Positions 34,218-47,456 are shown, counted from the first letter of the stretch. The stretch: DNA of 64,000 nt from Rutidosis leptorrhynchoides (GCF_046630445.1 NC_092339.1:54049501-54113500); one strand, 5' to 3'. The notes: generated by a model from the letters alone, not told the origin. Made by a program: numbers and translations.

Positions 34218-35977
34218 TGATGTGTTAAGACGTAACCTTTAAAATGTAGACAATCTGCTTAATAATTAACACATAATACAGGCAACTAAAACCCGATCAT
34301 GCAGTAACTAGCAAGTAAATTGACCAGTTCGATTCACAGGGAGAAGTTTGTTTTAAGGATTTCACAACGATTAATTATTCTTAAAAGGGGGTTTTGTGTT
34401 TGAAGTTGTATTTTCGTTTAACGAAAAAGTAAATAAATATAGTAATTAACAAGAATGAGAATGCGGTGTTTACTTCTATGCTTGATAAATGACAGGGATT
34501 GTTCTTTTGTAATTAAATTCGTTATGAGATAGTTACAATAGAACAGTTTATATCAATTTCACAATTTCTATAAATTTAAGAGCTATGTTTAATCAACAAG
34601 ATTCTTTCATGGTTGAATTCACATAAAACCTAGTTTATTAAGATCACTCTAGGTAAACTACATGATTGTATATCCTAAATATCGTTCAATTAACATCCTA
34701 TATTCACATATAGGTGGCTAGATCACTAGGTGTTGAAGTATAAGCTATAGTCTTTGATAAACTCACATAAACCAAGTCATAACTTACATAATTGAACTAA
34801 AATACAAGAATGATTACAACAATGGATCTTTTGAAAGAACATGGTGATTTAGATTAATTAACTAACTAGATCCAACCCGGTTAAACTCACGTAAAACCTA
34901 AATTACAACAATCACTTGAGGTAATTTCATAACTATGTTGCTTTAGAACTTATTCAATTACCAAATTAAACACATAACAAAATCACTTAAGTGTATGTAT
35001 CTAATCGTCTAGATTACTCGGTGTATTGAAGTATAGATTGTTTTCCTAGTTAACTCACATTAATAGGTTTGTAATCTATATAATTGAAGTAATGATCTAA
35101 ACAAGCATAACAATGGTTCTTACGGTTGAACTAGATAATTTAATCAATCAAACATATGTATAACTAGCATAACATCAAAGTATAGAACAATCCCAAGCCA
35201 TAAATCTTACATTGAAGCAAACACACAAGGCTTTTAGCCTAACATAATCATAGTAGAACTAATGAAACAGTAAATACAAGTTGAATTCATGTTAAAAAGA
35301 TATAGAACAATAGTACCAATTGCGATAAACGATCCTAGCTTAATCTTGATGTCGAAAGAGTGGAGATTTACTTGCAGCCTTCCTTGAACCGTGAAAATCG
35401 TCTTAGAACTGAGGGAGAATGTAGTAGTGAAGGTGTATGAAGTAAGTAAACAAAGGCTCCATTAAATAGCCTCAAAAGTTAGGTATTTTGGCCAGAAAGT
35501 GACCAGATGTGCCGCATCTCTTTGGGATGCGCCGCATCTCTTTACGTTCAGTAGATTACAGCTCGATTTTGCACTCAGGACTGTCGGCAGGGGGTCAGAT
35601 GCACCGCATCTGGGACAGATGCGCCGCATCTGGCTTGGATGCGCCGCATCCATCTCAGATGCGCCGCATCTGAGGCTGTTTTGGTCCAGAAGTCTGCATG
35701 CTCCGCATCTGAAACTGTCGGGAGTTATTTGGTGCATAGATGCGCCGCATCTAAGAGAGATGCGCCGCATTTGGACCTGTTTCAGTGGTTTCGGGCTGTT
35801 TTGCGCGTTCAATCTTTATTTTAACTCTGTTTTTGCTGTTGGTCTTCATTTATTCATTCACAATGGACTTTTACAAATATACATGAATTACAATACATAT
35901 GTACAACAATTACATACAAATGGAACAACTTTGGATCAAAATAACGGCAATAAACATGTATAATTTTGGCGTTATCA
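34218..35977 (-). mobile_element. AT1 3' LTR
   Basis: The same length as the 5' LTR, with scattered substitutions. It holds nine variants of GATGCGCCGCATC at 35506-35771. Open frames through this cluster translate to repeats such as MRRI or CAAS and are artefacts of the palindromes. Confidence 0.93.
35506..35771. repeat. Cluster of odd palindromes, AT1 3' LTR
   Basis: Nine copies or variants of GATGCG-C-CGCATC, for example at 35506, 35526, 35598, 35618, 35638, 35658 and 35759. Several extend to CAGATGCG-C-CGCATCTG. Each could form a tight stem on either strand. The same cluster is in the other LTR at 44648-44913. Confidence 0.9.
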
Positions 35978-35991
35978 AAATCCCCACACTT
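35978..35991 (-). other. AT1 polypurine tract
   Basis: On the minus strand AAGTGTGGGGATTT lies directly before the 3' LTR start TGATAACGCC. It is the expected plus-strand primer. Confidence 0.85.
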
Positions 35992-37841
35992 AAACCTTGC
36001 TTGTCCTCAAGCAAGACTTACAAGAATTTGAAATTTACTATAGTACATACACTTATTTAATTGAGAACACAAAAATGGGACTCACACTCACTCGATATAA
36101 TACACAAGACACACAAGTTATTTTGGAACACAATAACTCACGCTATATGGAACACACACTCAGGTCACAATATATACACACTCACACTTTTGAGTATACA
36201 CACACCTTTGGAGTACACACGCTTTTATTTATTTCACAATGTAATACGCACACTAAGAGTACACACACGAAATGAAATCACACCAAAGTCGAAAGATGGG
36301 TCTTAAAGTCCACATTTCTTAAAAATTTGGATCCTTAGAGAAATTGGGACCTTTGCGAAAAACCTTTTATATTTTGAAAATTAGACATGTTAGTTTTTAC
36401 ACTAACAAGTTTTCCGGTTTTAACCTCAAAGTCCGATTGAGGGTAACTGAAAATCGAAGCCTCAGTTGGCACTTAGCAAGCTACTCGCCCCCATGATTGA
36501 AGTATCATGGAACTTGAAACCGGATGTCCTAAAAAATGGTTTTACACAATATAGTTCATAAAATAGCATAAGTTTTTAGAAGAAACTATATCATGTCCAA
36601 ATATCATCGGTGAACCATGAGTTTGCACACCTCACTTTGTTATGGCATATGTATGTTGGCCGCAGTCAACATAGATGCGGTTGATCTTTACGGAGATCAT
36701 CCATCTGGGGATTAGATTCATTAGTCTTAAAAGCTAATTTGCAATGTGCCCCCCCATTGTACGAGACAGATCCATCTCATGGTTAGGATAAGTCTGACCA
36801 CCAAAAACTCTGTTTGATGCTGGGGTGAGGTGGATTTCCAGCCGATGATAGAGATGACTTTTCAAGATTTTTCGTCAACCTACAGCTGTTCTGGACTACA
36901 TCTTCTAATATAAGTTAGCAAGTGTGTCATATTGGAAGATTTGACTTCCTTCACAATCATTACATAGATGAGCATTGGATTAGATTGTTAGAACAACAAT
37001 TTACTTGATGATTCTTTTTCATTCAGAATGTGGTATAGCATGATGATTATATCTTTTATATGACTACTAGCTTTATGATTTTTAACAAAATAAACTCAAT
37101 CATTTGGTTGTTTCTTAATTTGTTTTATGATAATAATTTCGGTGTATACACCTAGTTTTAAAATCTACAAATTTTAAACAAAATTTTGAATTTATGAAGA
37201 TAAAAGTTTAAAATTTTCACCATTTTAAGCCTTTTTAACCAAAATCAAAAACCCGAAAGAATTTATAACTTCCTCCCCACACTTGATTTCATGTATTGCC
37301 CTCGTTACATGAAATCAAAAAAATTTAAATGCAAGAGGGTTAAAGAGTGTAAGAGAGTTTATTACTTTCAAGGTCTAAAACCGAAGTTCACGGGATGATG
37401 GCGCTGAACTGAATGCCAGTATAAGAACATCATCCGATTCTTGCAACCACAAAACAATCACCAATCAAGAATGTGCTGAACTTACTGCCAGTCTTTGTAA
37501 AAATGCAGCATATAGCACAATGCTCACCTGTATCAATTCAAACAAAGGAACCATACGATTCACACAAATAAATGGGGGTGTACTCCATGTACTAAAAACC
37601 CCACTTATAATAATCTAAATTATTCAAATTACAATCATCCAAAATACTATCAAGTTATTACACAACAAACATAAAGATAAATTGTTTTTGAAACAAACCA
37701 ACATCAATCAAACCGTTCACACACTTCACCAATAATCATGCCAAATTTAGAAGAATCCCCAAAAAGAGTTAGTTGGGCCAGCTCCACCTTCGCTTTGGTT
37801 TCCCGCGTCGTCGTCCTGAAATATTGAGGGGTTGTACCCCT
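35992..37841 (-). other. AT1 3' noncoding region
   Basis: About 1.85 kb between the extra ORF and the polypurine tract. It has CACA-rich stretches (36160-36280) and a run of seven Cs near 36750. No coding pattern or clear repeat of known type is seen. Confidence 0.6.
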
Positions 37842-40045
37842 AATAAGTTCCTTGAGCAGGGACGACAGCAGTGTCTTCAGTAGGCAGGTTAGGAGGAGGA
37901 GGATAAGGCGCAGGATATGGATCACCCATTCGAACCCAAGGTTCGTATGCAGGCCAAGGAGAGGGGGTATAGTTAGCGGGATCTGCAGCGTATGACACTG
38001 TCTGTTCATGTATCCAATTAAGCTGATTTTGTTGCCCCGCTTGAGTGTACCACGTTCGATCATTCCCTACATCAATGTAATGTTGCATCTCCCTGTTACC
38101 TGCATCGTAGTGATCAATTACCCTTTGGGTGTTTTGATCATTATGGAGTCTCATATCTGAAAACTGTCACGCCATGTAAGCCTCCCAATCATTTCCCGGA
38201 CCGAAACTACTTCCAACATTCGGTTGTAGATCTTGCTGCGATTGGGGTTTTTCTGGTTTCCTGTTCACGAGATCCTCATACCTAGTTAGAAGGCCGTTCG
38301 ACCCCCTAGTCAAAATGTTTGCCCTTGTATAGCTTACTCTATCAAAGGCAATCATATGTTTCTCCTCTAACCCGCTTGTATTGATACAAAAATGTTGGGC
38401 AATCCTGGTTACAAAATGGCCGTCCATGATTGGTGTAATCTTTTTCCTTTCTTCCAGAAGGAAAGTGAGAATCATTCGTGGAATATGAACATGAGAGTGA
38501 TCCATTATCGCGTGAATATACTAGATATCCAAGTTGGTAACTTTTTCGCTACTGTCTTTTCGACATTTTATGGTACTTGAAATGAATCTTTGGACACATC
38601 GATGCTCGTAGGAACATAGCTTGCTACAAGTCTGTTTGCTTGTACTATATGCGCTATTGCTCATGTCCACCCATGCTTCTGAATGATTAAAAGAAGAAAC
38701 ATAGTATATACATTGATTAAAGTAATTTTGAATCAATTGATGTGGCATCCCTTCATAGATATCCAACGCCTTTACAAATTGTAGCAGTGTTAATGTTCGG
38801 TCTTGTCCTCCAAGACGAAATCTCATAAAGGTACCGGATGTTGATGACGTGTAATCAACCCTAAGTGAACCAACGAATTCTTTGACTAAAAGTGGGTATA
38901 CTCTTTCTTACATTCTGAACAGGTTTTCCCATGCATATATTCGATAGCCTTGATACGTTACTCGGAAAAGGTTGCGAAAATTTTGATATTCGCCGGCTTC
39001 TTCTAATGGTGTCCAATCGATATATTTCCCCGGATATACGTCTTTGTGTAGAAGTGCCTTCATCCGTTCATGATATTCCGGATGCCTCAAAACTGCATTG
39101 ATCTATGGATCCGGAGTGGTTAATCCACGGACATTTAACTGTCGGTTGTCAATATCCATTTCTTCCTCTTCAACAGCATGTTCTTCTTCACTTGTTTCCT
39201 CATCTACAATTGCCGGGGCTTTTTGCTTCTTTGATTTTGGGTTTGATGATGATGCTCTAGTCTACAAAAACACAACAAAACCAAACAAACAAAACAACAA
39301 ACCAAGTTGATTAGCGTTAAAGAAATTCAAAACATCTTTCATATTGCACATCCAAAACCATGTAGTACATGTTATATTATACGCATAACACAAACTCTCA
39401 TGTCAAACATATCGAACATCATGAAATAAGTATATGAAACCATTAGCATTCATCAATAATCATGTCAAACAATATGCAATCAATGGTTATCATACATTTA
39501 GACACTAAAACCGACTCAAGTATACATTTTCATCAAAAAGCCTAAGCATACGATCCTTAACTTCCGCAAATATAACTTCTCAATTCGAACAAACACTAAG
39601 TTAAGGCATATATGAGTTTAGCATAATCAATGAATTGCTTTAATTCCACTTAGAACACTCACTAGTCAACAAAAGTTAAAATCCCCAATTTAAGAACCCT
39701 AAAATTCAATAATAATTTGTGTAATCGTGTAATTCAACTAAGGTTCATGCGGATTTGCTAATGTATACTAGTAATTGAACTCTAAAACATACCAATTTAA
39801 ACAAGTAATGGTCATTTTATTCGAAATCCCTAAATTCATGAAGAACCCTAATTTCTAAAGTAAATTTTTGAGCAATTAAGCATGAAATTCGAGCATGAAT
39901 AAGGATTAGTAACAATAATATAAGCATATAATGACCAAAACATGAAGATTTAAACATCCTCACACTTAGAACAAGCTAAATCCGAATTTGAGAATGAAGA
40001 ACACAAGAACCATGAAGAAATGAAGATTAATCTTACCTTTCTCAT
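37842..40045 (-). pseudogene. AT1 extra ORF (Athila ORF1/env-like position), spliced, with stops
   Basis: A tiny first exon ATG AGA AAG (40045-40037) meets a strong donor GTAAGA. The acceptor TTTTTGTAG at 39262 joins in frame to an exon starting TRASSSNPKSKKQK, a basic, nuclear-signal-like stretch. The exon runs about 470 codons to 37842, with blocks YPGKYIDWTPLEE, FRLGGQDRTLTLLQF and a Pro/Tyr-rich end. This is similar to the ATHILA ORF-1 family found in this position in Athila elements. Four in-frame stops interrupt it (near 39109, 38908, 38521 and 38167), without frameshift. Its role is unknown, though sometimes called env-like. No membrane segment is obvious. Confidence 0.65.
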
Positions 40046-40222
40046 GTTGATAGACGGATTAGATGCTCAAAGATGGGTTTAATCGGTTGATTTGGTGTTT
40101 AGAGATGGAATCCTTGAGAGAAAATGAGATGAAGTTCGGAGTTGTAGGTGAAAAAATGAATAAAAATGATAAACTCCCGTATTTGTGCAAAAAAAATGGG
40201 CAGACTCCAACATTCAGACACA

Positions 40223-40380
40223 CAGATGCGGCGCATCTGGCTCAGATGCGGCGCATCTGAAGCAGATGCGGCGCATCTGGTGGCCCAAATGCGGCGCATG
40301 ACCTATTCTCGACGCATTTAAAACTGTCGGCTTTTTTCTTGTGTTTAGATGCGGCGCATCCAGCATAGATGCGGCGCATC
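40223..40380. repeat. Internal cluster of odd palindromes in AT1
   Basis: CAGATGCG-G-CGCATCTG occurs at 40223, 40243 and 40263, with GATGCGGCGCATC at 40348 and 40368 and a decayed copy near 40285. The arms equal those in the AT1 LTRs, but the centre base is G where the LTR strand has C, so the unit is inverted. It lies between integrase and the extra ORF, around the latter's leader. Confidence 0.9.
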
Positions 40381-40590
40381 TGACTCTGTTTCATCAGTTT
40401 TTGCTATTTTTTCGCGTTTTAAGCATTGCGGAAGGTCCGAAAACAACTTGGTTCGTACTAAAACTCGAAAAATCACTCAAATCACTCAAATCACTCAAAA
40501 CATTCAATCCTAAGAAACGAACACACCGAAGGAAAGTATGTACACGTTGTGAAGTTTATTAGCGAGTCGTTCACGCGACTCCTTCCCAAG

Positions 40591-41717
40591 CTAATTAGCG
40601 TTGGGGGAGAAAGTGATGTCATCTGGAACCGTGGTAGTAACTCCATCAAAATAGAGTTTTAATCGATGACCATTCACTTTAAAAGTATTTCCGTTTCCAA
40701 ACAACTCAACATATCCTGATGGAAATGCTTGTTTCACCAAATAAGGTCCCGTCCATCGGGACTTCAACTTTCCGGGAGAAAATTTAAACCGTGAGTTAAA
40801 AATCAAAACCTTATCACCGGTTTTAAACTCTTTCACTTCTTTCAATCGGGCATCATGCCACCTTTTCGTTTTCTCCTTATACGAGCTCGAATTCTCGTAT
40901 GCTTCTAACCTCAACTCTTCCAATTCATGCATTTGCATGAATCGGTTTTCACCTGCCTTTTGCATGTCTAAATTACAGAGCTTCAATGCCCAGTATGCTC
41001 TATGTTCCACTTCAACCGGAAGATGGCATGCTTTACCGTATACAATTCTAAATGGTGTGGTACTGATTGGTGTTTTAAAAGCAGTCCTAAAGGCCCACAA
41101 CACATCATCTAACTTACTTTGCCAAATCTTAGGGTTGTTATCAACCGTCTTCTCAAGTATGCGTTTCAAGACACGATTTGTGTTCTCCACTTGACCACTC
41201 ATTTGCGGGTGGTACGGAGTAGAGAAACGATGAGTTACACCATACTTCTTCAACACCTTTTCAAGAAGGTTGTTGGAAAAATGTGTTCCTCGATCGGATA
41301 TGAGCGCCTTTGGGATTCCAAAGCGCGAGAAGAGATTTTTCAAGAAGTTCACCACCACCCTAGCATCATTCGTAGGTAAAGCTTTTGCTTCAGCCCACTT
41401 AGATACATAGTCAACGGCTACTAGGATGTACTTGCACTTATGGGAACTTGGAAATGGCCCCATGAAATCAATTCCCTAAATATCAAAGATTTCAAAAACT
41501 TGGATGCCGGTTTGAGGCATCTCATCCTTTTTCGTGATGTTACCCGTTCGTTGGCATGCATTGCAAGTCCGAACGAAATTATGGGCTTCTTTAAAGATCG
41601 TGGGCCAATAAAAGCCCGAGTCAAGGATTTTTCTAGCGGTGTGGTTTGGTCCGAAATGACCGCCGGTGGGCCCTTGATGACAATGCTCAAGAATTTATTG
41701 AGCCTCTGTTCCGTACA
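40591..41717 (-). pseudogene. pol: AT1 integrase
   Basis: From about 41717 the minus strand encodes the zinc finger ([10 protein letters not shown], then CNACQ). From 41463 there is an open core with AVDYVSKWAEA, ALISDRGTHF and HPQMSGQVEN, the D, D, E residues of the triad, and the Athila-like YKEKTKRWHD and GDKVLIFNSR. Two stops break the front part: TAA after EAQ (near 41700) and TAG replacing a Trp codon in the segment before GIDFMGPF (near 41476). It would insert the DNA copy. The end at 40591 is a normal stop. Confidence 0.85.
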
Positions 41718-43186
41718 TCCCTTTCTAAATTCTGAATCGTAGCTTGTTGATTTCGAATTTGCTGAGTTTGAAGTTCCGCATTTTGCTCGTGTTTAACCAT
41801 AAAATCTCTCAAAAGATCTTCTAAACCGGATTTCTTCTCGGGTTTTGTTTGTACATGTGCTTGTGGTTGTAGTTGTGGTTGATTGTGTTGGAAATTATTT
41901 TGGTAATTTCGTGGAGGTTGATTACGATTGTTTAGATGATTGTACCCCGGTGGTGCATTTCTTTGATTTTGATTTTAGAAATTCCAGTTATTTTGGTAAC
42001 CTGCATTTCCTTCGTGGTAATTGTTGTTTGAACTTGAAGGTCTCCCTATTTGATAACTGTTGACGGGAGGATATTTCCGGTTCATTGCTTCAACCGCCGG
42101 AAAGTCGTCAAAATTCATTTCACCTTTGCGCAAGTAACCTAAGAAATTTGCTTGCTCTTCCATCGTTGTTTGGTCGCAATCTCGCGTGAGATGGGGACCT
42201 TGGCACAACTCGCACCCTACCCTGATAGCGTGCATTTCTTTGGTTACCTTCTCGATTTGCCTTGCTTGATTTGCCAATTGAACTTTTAATGCAGCGATTT
42301 CATCATTGCTTTCGACATTAGCAACTGTTAACGATCTAGAGAACTCCATCTCCTGATGCAAATTATGAGAATGGGCTGCTATATCGGCAATTATCGTGTG
42401 AGCGTCTTTGGGTATTTTTTTCATGATTGATCCTCCTGCTGCAACATCTATATCATTCCGGGTAGCCACATTGACTCCTTTATAGAAAATTTGGACTTTT
42501 TGGAATGTATTCAACCCGTGTTGAGGACATACCCTAAGCATTTTATTAAATCGGGTCCAAGCTTCATAAAGAGTCTCGTTAGACTTTTGCTTGAAGTGAT
42601 TTATATCACTTTGCAATTTTGCTGCTTTCGAAGCAGGGAAGAATTCTGACAAAAATTTGTCCATCATGTCATTCCAATCTTCAATATAACCTTCCGGTAA
42701 TGAGTCTAGCCAATCTTTTGCATCATCCTTTAGGGACCATGGAAAGATTTTTAGACATGCAACTTCATCGGAGACATCTTTGATTTTGAAAAGCTTGCAA
42801 ATGCTTACAAACTTACGAAGATGCGCATTAGCATCTTCATTTGGGGCTCCACCAAATTGGCATGTATTAGTCACCATGTGGAGAAATTGCCCCTTTATTT
42901 CAAAACCATCAGTCATCGTAGGTTGAACAATTGCGTGGCCTTGTCCTGTCCTTGTTGCCTTCATCAAAACATCCATCGTTTGATTTGTAGCAGTCATCTC
43001 TTCCTCTTCTTTAATGACTGGCTCGATGATTGGTTGAACAATTGGTTCAAAGTTAGAATCTAATGAAAGTGATTCTAAACCCTGAGCAAGAGATTATACT
43101 TCTTGATCTCTTAAGCGTTCGTGAAGTTCTCTTTCAGGCTCAGGATATGAAGGAATTAAATTAGAGTTGGAAGAACGTAGATTCAT
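41718..43186 (-). pseudogene. gag: AT1 gag
   Basis: ATG at 43186 (MNLRSSNSNLIPSYPEPE) is followed by a stop at codon 31. The frame is then open from about 43090. The capsid region has the Athila gag pattern: HLRKFVSICKLFKIKDVSDE, LKIFPWSLKDDAKDWLDSLP, FLSEFFPASKAAKL, SLYEAWTRFNKMLR-like. A stop at 41975 is followed by an Asn/Gln-rich tail and a coiled coil (QQATIQNLERD). Near 41720 the sequence passes straight into the integrase zinc finger. Gag would build the particle. Confidence 0.85.
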
Positions 43187-43332
43187 GCACTAATACCTAT
43201 CCTGCAATCACAACACCACAAACAAACCAATTGCAAAAACACAAGCTTACAATAAAAAGTAACTTTTATAGGAATTCAATTCCTACAAAAGGATCGAATA
43301 ATTCAAAGTTTATTAAAATCTTTTAACAAAAT
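43187..43332 (-). other. AT1 leader between primer site and gag
   Basis: A short AT-rich noncoding leader. No distinct signal is recognised. Confidence 0.5.
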
Positions 43333-43353
43333 CGCTCCCCGGCAGCGGCGCCA
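43333..43353 (-). other. AT1 primer-binding site (tRNA-Asp type)
   Basis: On the minus strand TGGCGCCGCTGCCGGGGAGCG lies six bases inside the 5' LTR. It closely resembles the TGGCGCCGTTGCCGGGGA primer site of Athila elements, pairing with a tRNA-Asp 3' end by family knowledge. Confidence 0.85.
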
Positions 43354-43359
43354 AAAAGT

Positions 43360-45119
43360 TGATGTGTTAAGACGTAACCTTTAAAATGTAGACAATCTGC
43401 TTAATAATTAACACATAATACAGGCAACTAAAACCCGATCATGCAGTAACTAGCAAGTAAATTGACCAGTTCGATCCACAGGGAGAAGTTTGTTTTAAGG
43501 ATTTCACAACGATTAATTATTCTTAAAAGGGGTTTTTGTGTTTGAAGTTGTATTTTCGTTTAACGAAAAAGTAAATAAATATAGTAATTAACAAGAATGA
43601 GAATGCGGTGTTTACTTCTATGCTTGATAAATGACAGGGATTGTTCTTTTGTAATTAAAATCATTATGAGATAGTTACAATAGAACAGTTTATATCAATT
43701 TCACAATTTCTATAAACTTAAGAGCTATGTTTAATCAACAATATTCTTTCATGGTTGAATTCACATAAAACCTAGTTTACTAAGATCACTCTAGGTAAAC
43801 TACATGATTGTATATCCTAAATATCGTTCAATTAACATCCTATATTCACATATAGGTGGCTAGATCACTAGGTGTTGAAGTATAAGCTATAGTCTTTGAT
43901 AAACTCACATAAACCAAGTCATAACTTACATAATTGAACTAAAATACAAGGATGATTACAACAATGGATCTTTTGAAAGAACATGGTAATTTAGATTGAT
44001 TAACTAACTAGATCCAACCCGGTTAAACTCACGTAAAACCTAAATTACAACAATCACTTGAGGTAATTTCATAACTATGTTGCTTTAGAACTTATTCAAA
44101 TACCGAATTAAACACATAACAAAATCACTTAAGTGTATGTATCTAATCGTCTAGATTACTCGGTGTATTGAAGTATAGATTGTTTTCCTAGTTAACTCAC
44201 ATTAATAGGTTTGCAATCTATATAATTGAAGTAATGATCTAAACAAGCATAACAATGGTTCTTACGGTTGAACTAGATAATTTAATCAATCAAACATATG
44301 TATAACTAGCATAACATCAAAGTATAGAACAATCCTAAGCCATAAATCTTACATTGAAGCAAACACACAAGGCTTCTAGCCTAACATAATCATAGTAGAA
44401 CTAATGAAACAGTAAATACAAGTTGAATTCATGTTAAAAAGATATAGAACAATAGTACCAATTGCGATAAACGATCCTAGCTTAATCTTGATGTCGAAAG
44501 AGTGGAGATTGACTTGCAGCCTTCCTTGAACCTTGAAAATCATCTTAGAACTGAGGGAGAACGTAGTAGTGAAGGTGTATGAAGTAAGTAACCAAAGGCT
44601 CCATTAAATAGCCTCAAAAGTTAGGTATTTTGGCCAGAAATTGACCAGATGCTCCGCATCTCTTTAGGATGCGCCGCATCTCTTTATGTTTAGTAGATTC
44701 CAGCTCGATTTTGCACTCAGGACTGTCGGCAGGGGGTCAGATGCGCCGCATCTGGGACAGATGCGCCGCATCTGGCTTGGATGCACCGCATCCATCTCAG
44801 ATGCGCCGCATCTGAGGCTGTTTTGGTCTAGAAGTCTGCATGCTCCGCATCTGAAACTGTCGGGAGTTATTTGGTGCATAGATGCGCTGCATCTAAGAGA
44901 GATGTGCCGCATTTGGACCTGTTTCAGTGGTTTCGGGCTGTTTTGCGCGTTCAATCTTCGTTTTAACTCTGTTTTTGCTGTTGGTCTTCATTTATTCATT
45001 CACAATGGACTTTTACAAATATACATGAATTACAATACATACGTACAACAATTACATACAAATGGAACAACTTTGGATCAAAATAATGGCAATAAACATG
45101 TATAATTTTGGCGTTATCA
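43360..45119 (-). mobile_element. AT1 5' LTR
   Basis: The partner of 34218-35977, same length, with scattered base changes (for example CGATCCACAGG here, CGATTCACAGG there). The palindrome cluster is at 44648-44913, with more decayed copies than the other LTR. Confidence 0.93.
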
Positions 45120-46718
45120 ATCATCATCATACTAATATAGTATAACAATATTATCATGCATCATATCCACGATCATCTTCATTCAAATCGTAACATCATC
45201 AATTCGTTTCCCCTTTATCATTGTATACATATTATTGTTATTTCAACAGCCATATACGCAGGTTCTTGGCTTAGAATCACGGATCAAATAAAACAGATTA
45301 GCAGCCCACATAAGCAGCCCGTTAACAAAAGGAATACGTTTTAAAATTTGTTGAAGTTTATAATTACCAACTCCTAGCCAAAATGGTCGGCCATCATGTA
45401 CCATGTCCCACTCGCCTAATCATTTAAATATATCAGATCAATACTTGATGTAATCATGCCAATCTATTGTGGTAGGAACATTTGGAAAGTTTGGATATCC
45501 CACATCTTCATCTAATGTCCAAAAGCAAACCGAAGTGGGGCACATTTTGATGATTAAAGCATAAGAACAATTCGAGTAGGTGATGGATTAGGTAAACAAA
45601 GCTCGATGAGCAAATGGTTGTGGGGTTCGGTTGGGACGTGCGTAGGGTTCATCTAGGATTAAAATATAAACATCACAATTATTCTAAATGGAACGTACCC
45701 CTTTTTCTTTTAGTGATTAAATCTGTCGGCCATCATAGTGACAATTGGTACCACCTAATCCATTATATATTACAGAGTACATTAATTCATTCAATGGCGA
45801 CTTAAACTGTGAATATATATATATGGCTCATGACCCACTCCTTCCATCTTACTATCATTTAAAAACAAAAATAAAAATTTACGATGCAGCAGCTTTCGGT
45901 TTAGGTGCGTGATGATGGATTGAAAAGAAAACAATAGTAGATGGTTACCGGATTGGTGGTGTTTGGTTCCTCTAAGGCTCGAGCAGAAACAGTTAATGAT
46001 TTAAGGTGTTAACCGGATTTGAACAGAAACAAGGTATCATACAGTAGGTTAATCTTTAGTGGTTGTTTTACAACAATTGAAACAGCAATCGTTGTAGCAC
46101 AAAACAGATGCTATATTAATAAGAAAGGTGGCGATTTAATGATTGTTCATGGTTGGTTTGTGGGTTGAATGAAAACAGAAAAATATAAGTAAGTTTCGAT
46201 TAACATGGCAGGGTTATGATTGGGTTGTTGTTAATTGTGGTGGTTTTCGGATATAACCCAAACGGTAGTAGCAGTTCTTGATTACAGCAGAAAGTTCTAT
46301 GGTGATGATGGGTTGTCATGGGGAGTTTTAGTTTGATCGAGAAGCAAACAGATACAACAGTAGTGTTAGTTGTAACCCGGTATTTTACAAGTTGGTTCGG
46401 TTGGTGTTCGAAATCTTGATGATGGTTTCGTTGATGGTGTATGCCGAATCAGAAAGTGGTGGAGATTGTGTTTGTGACTCTCATCAATATTAGTATGCAG
46501 AGAATATGAGATGGTTGATTGATATTTTGTAGAGTTGTTGATCGACAAAGAGTCACAAGTGATGCAGGAAATCAAATAAAAGTTGATTTGAAGTATAACT
46601 AATCTGTACTGGGAATCGGTCACCTACAGTTATATTGACAAATTGAAACACATTTGGATCCTATGATTTAATTACAGATTAATCTGTATTTATATTTGTA
46701 TTTAATTGTATTTACATG

Positions 46719-46721
<3 letters not shown>

Positions 46722-46780
<59 letters not shown>
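46722..46780 (+). repeat. (AT)n microsatellite in the L2 right LTR
   Basis: About 29 AT units. The matching site in the left LTR (near 27901) is only a few units long, so this run grew in the right copy only. Confidence 0.95.
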
Positions 46781-46783
<3 letters not shown>

Positions 46784-46843
46784 TATTTAATCTTATTAAC
46801 TAATACATATAACATTAATAATGCTATTCTTAATATTGTAATT

Positions 46844-46881
<38 letters not shown>

Positions 46882-47456
46882 TTTGTAACAACATAAGTAA
46901 TAATAATAATATTATTACTAATAATAATAACTATAAGATTTATAACATTAATATTATTAGTAATAATATTAATAACAATACTAATTTTATTAATGATAAT
47001 AATACTATTAATAACTAATACACTTTGTTCTTTATCACACTTCATGTCTATATGTCATATATTGAATTTAATAATATTAATGATACTGATATAATAATAA
47101 TTTAATAATAATGATAGTAGGGTGTATCTTACAATTTTTAATATACGTAAATTTGTTATTAACTTCGTCAAGAAGTTAACGGGATTATATAATGAACTCA
47201 AAGTTATCATGTTATAATATATATAAATATATATGCATCTATATTCATATACACATAATTATTTACAATTAATTGTTCGTGAATCGCCGAAAATGGTCAA
47301 AGGTTCACTGAATCCACATAAGTAGTTCAAAGGTAGAATGTATGCATGAACACAGTTCAATGTTTATGAGACTTCAATATTACAAACTTTGCTTATCGTG
47401 TTGGAAACATATAAAGATTAAGTTTAAATTTGGTCGGAAATTTCCGGGTCATCACA

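Larger units (their letters stand above)
34218..45119 (-). mobile_element. AT1: Athila-type Ty3/gypsy element with internal deletion
   Basis: Two 1760-bp LTRs (34218-35977 and 43360-45119) read TGATGTGTTAAG...GGCGTTATCA on the plus strand. TSD ATCAT is at 34213-34217 and 45120-45124. The primer site TGGCGCCGCTGCCGGGG is the type typical of Athila. Gag and integrase resemble Athila proteins and an extra 3' ORF is present. Protease, RT and RNase H are missing, so it cannot move alone. It sits in the L2 right LTR. Confidence 0.94.

Noticed and set aside
35499..35963. ORFs with MRRI/CAAS-like repeats in AT1 LTRs and near 40099-40562
   Set aside because: They are produced by reading through the GATGCGCCGCATC palindromes in several frames.
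35992..36306. Thr/His-rich ORFs
   Set aside because: They come from a CACA-rich noncoding stretch of AT1 and overlap one another in two frames.
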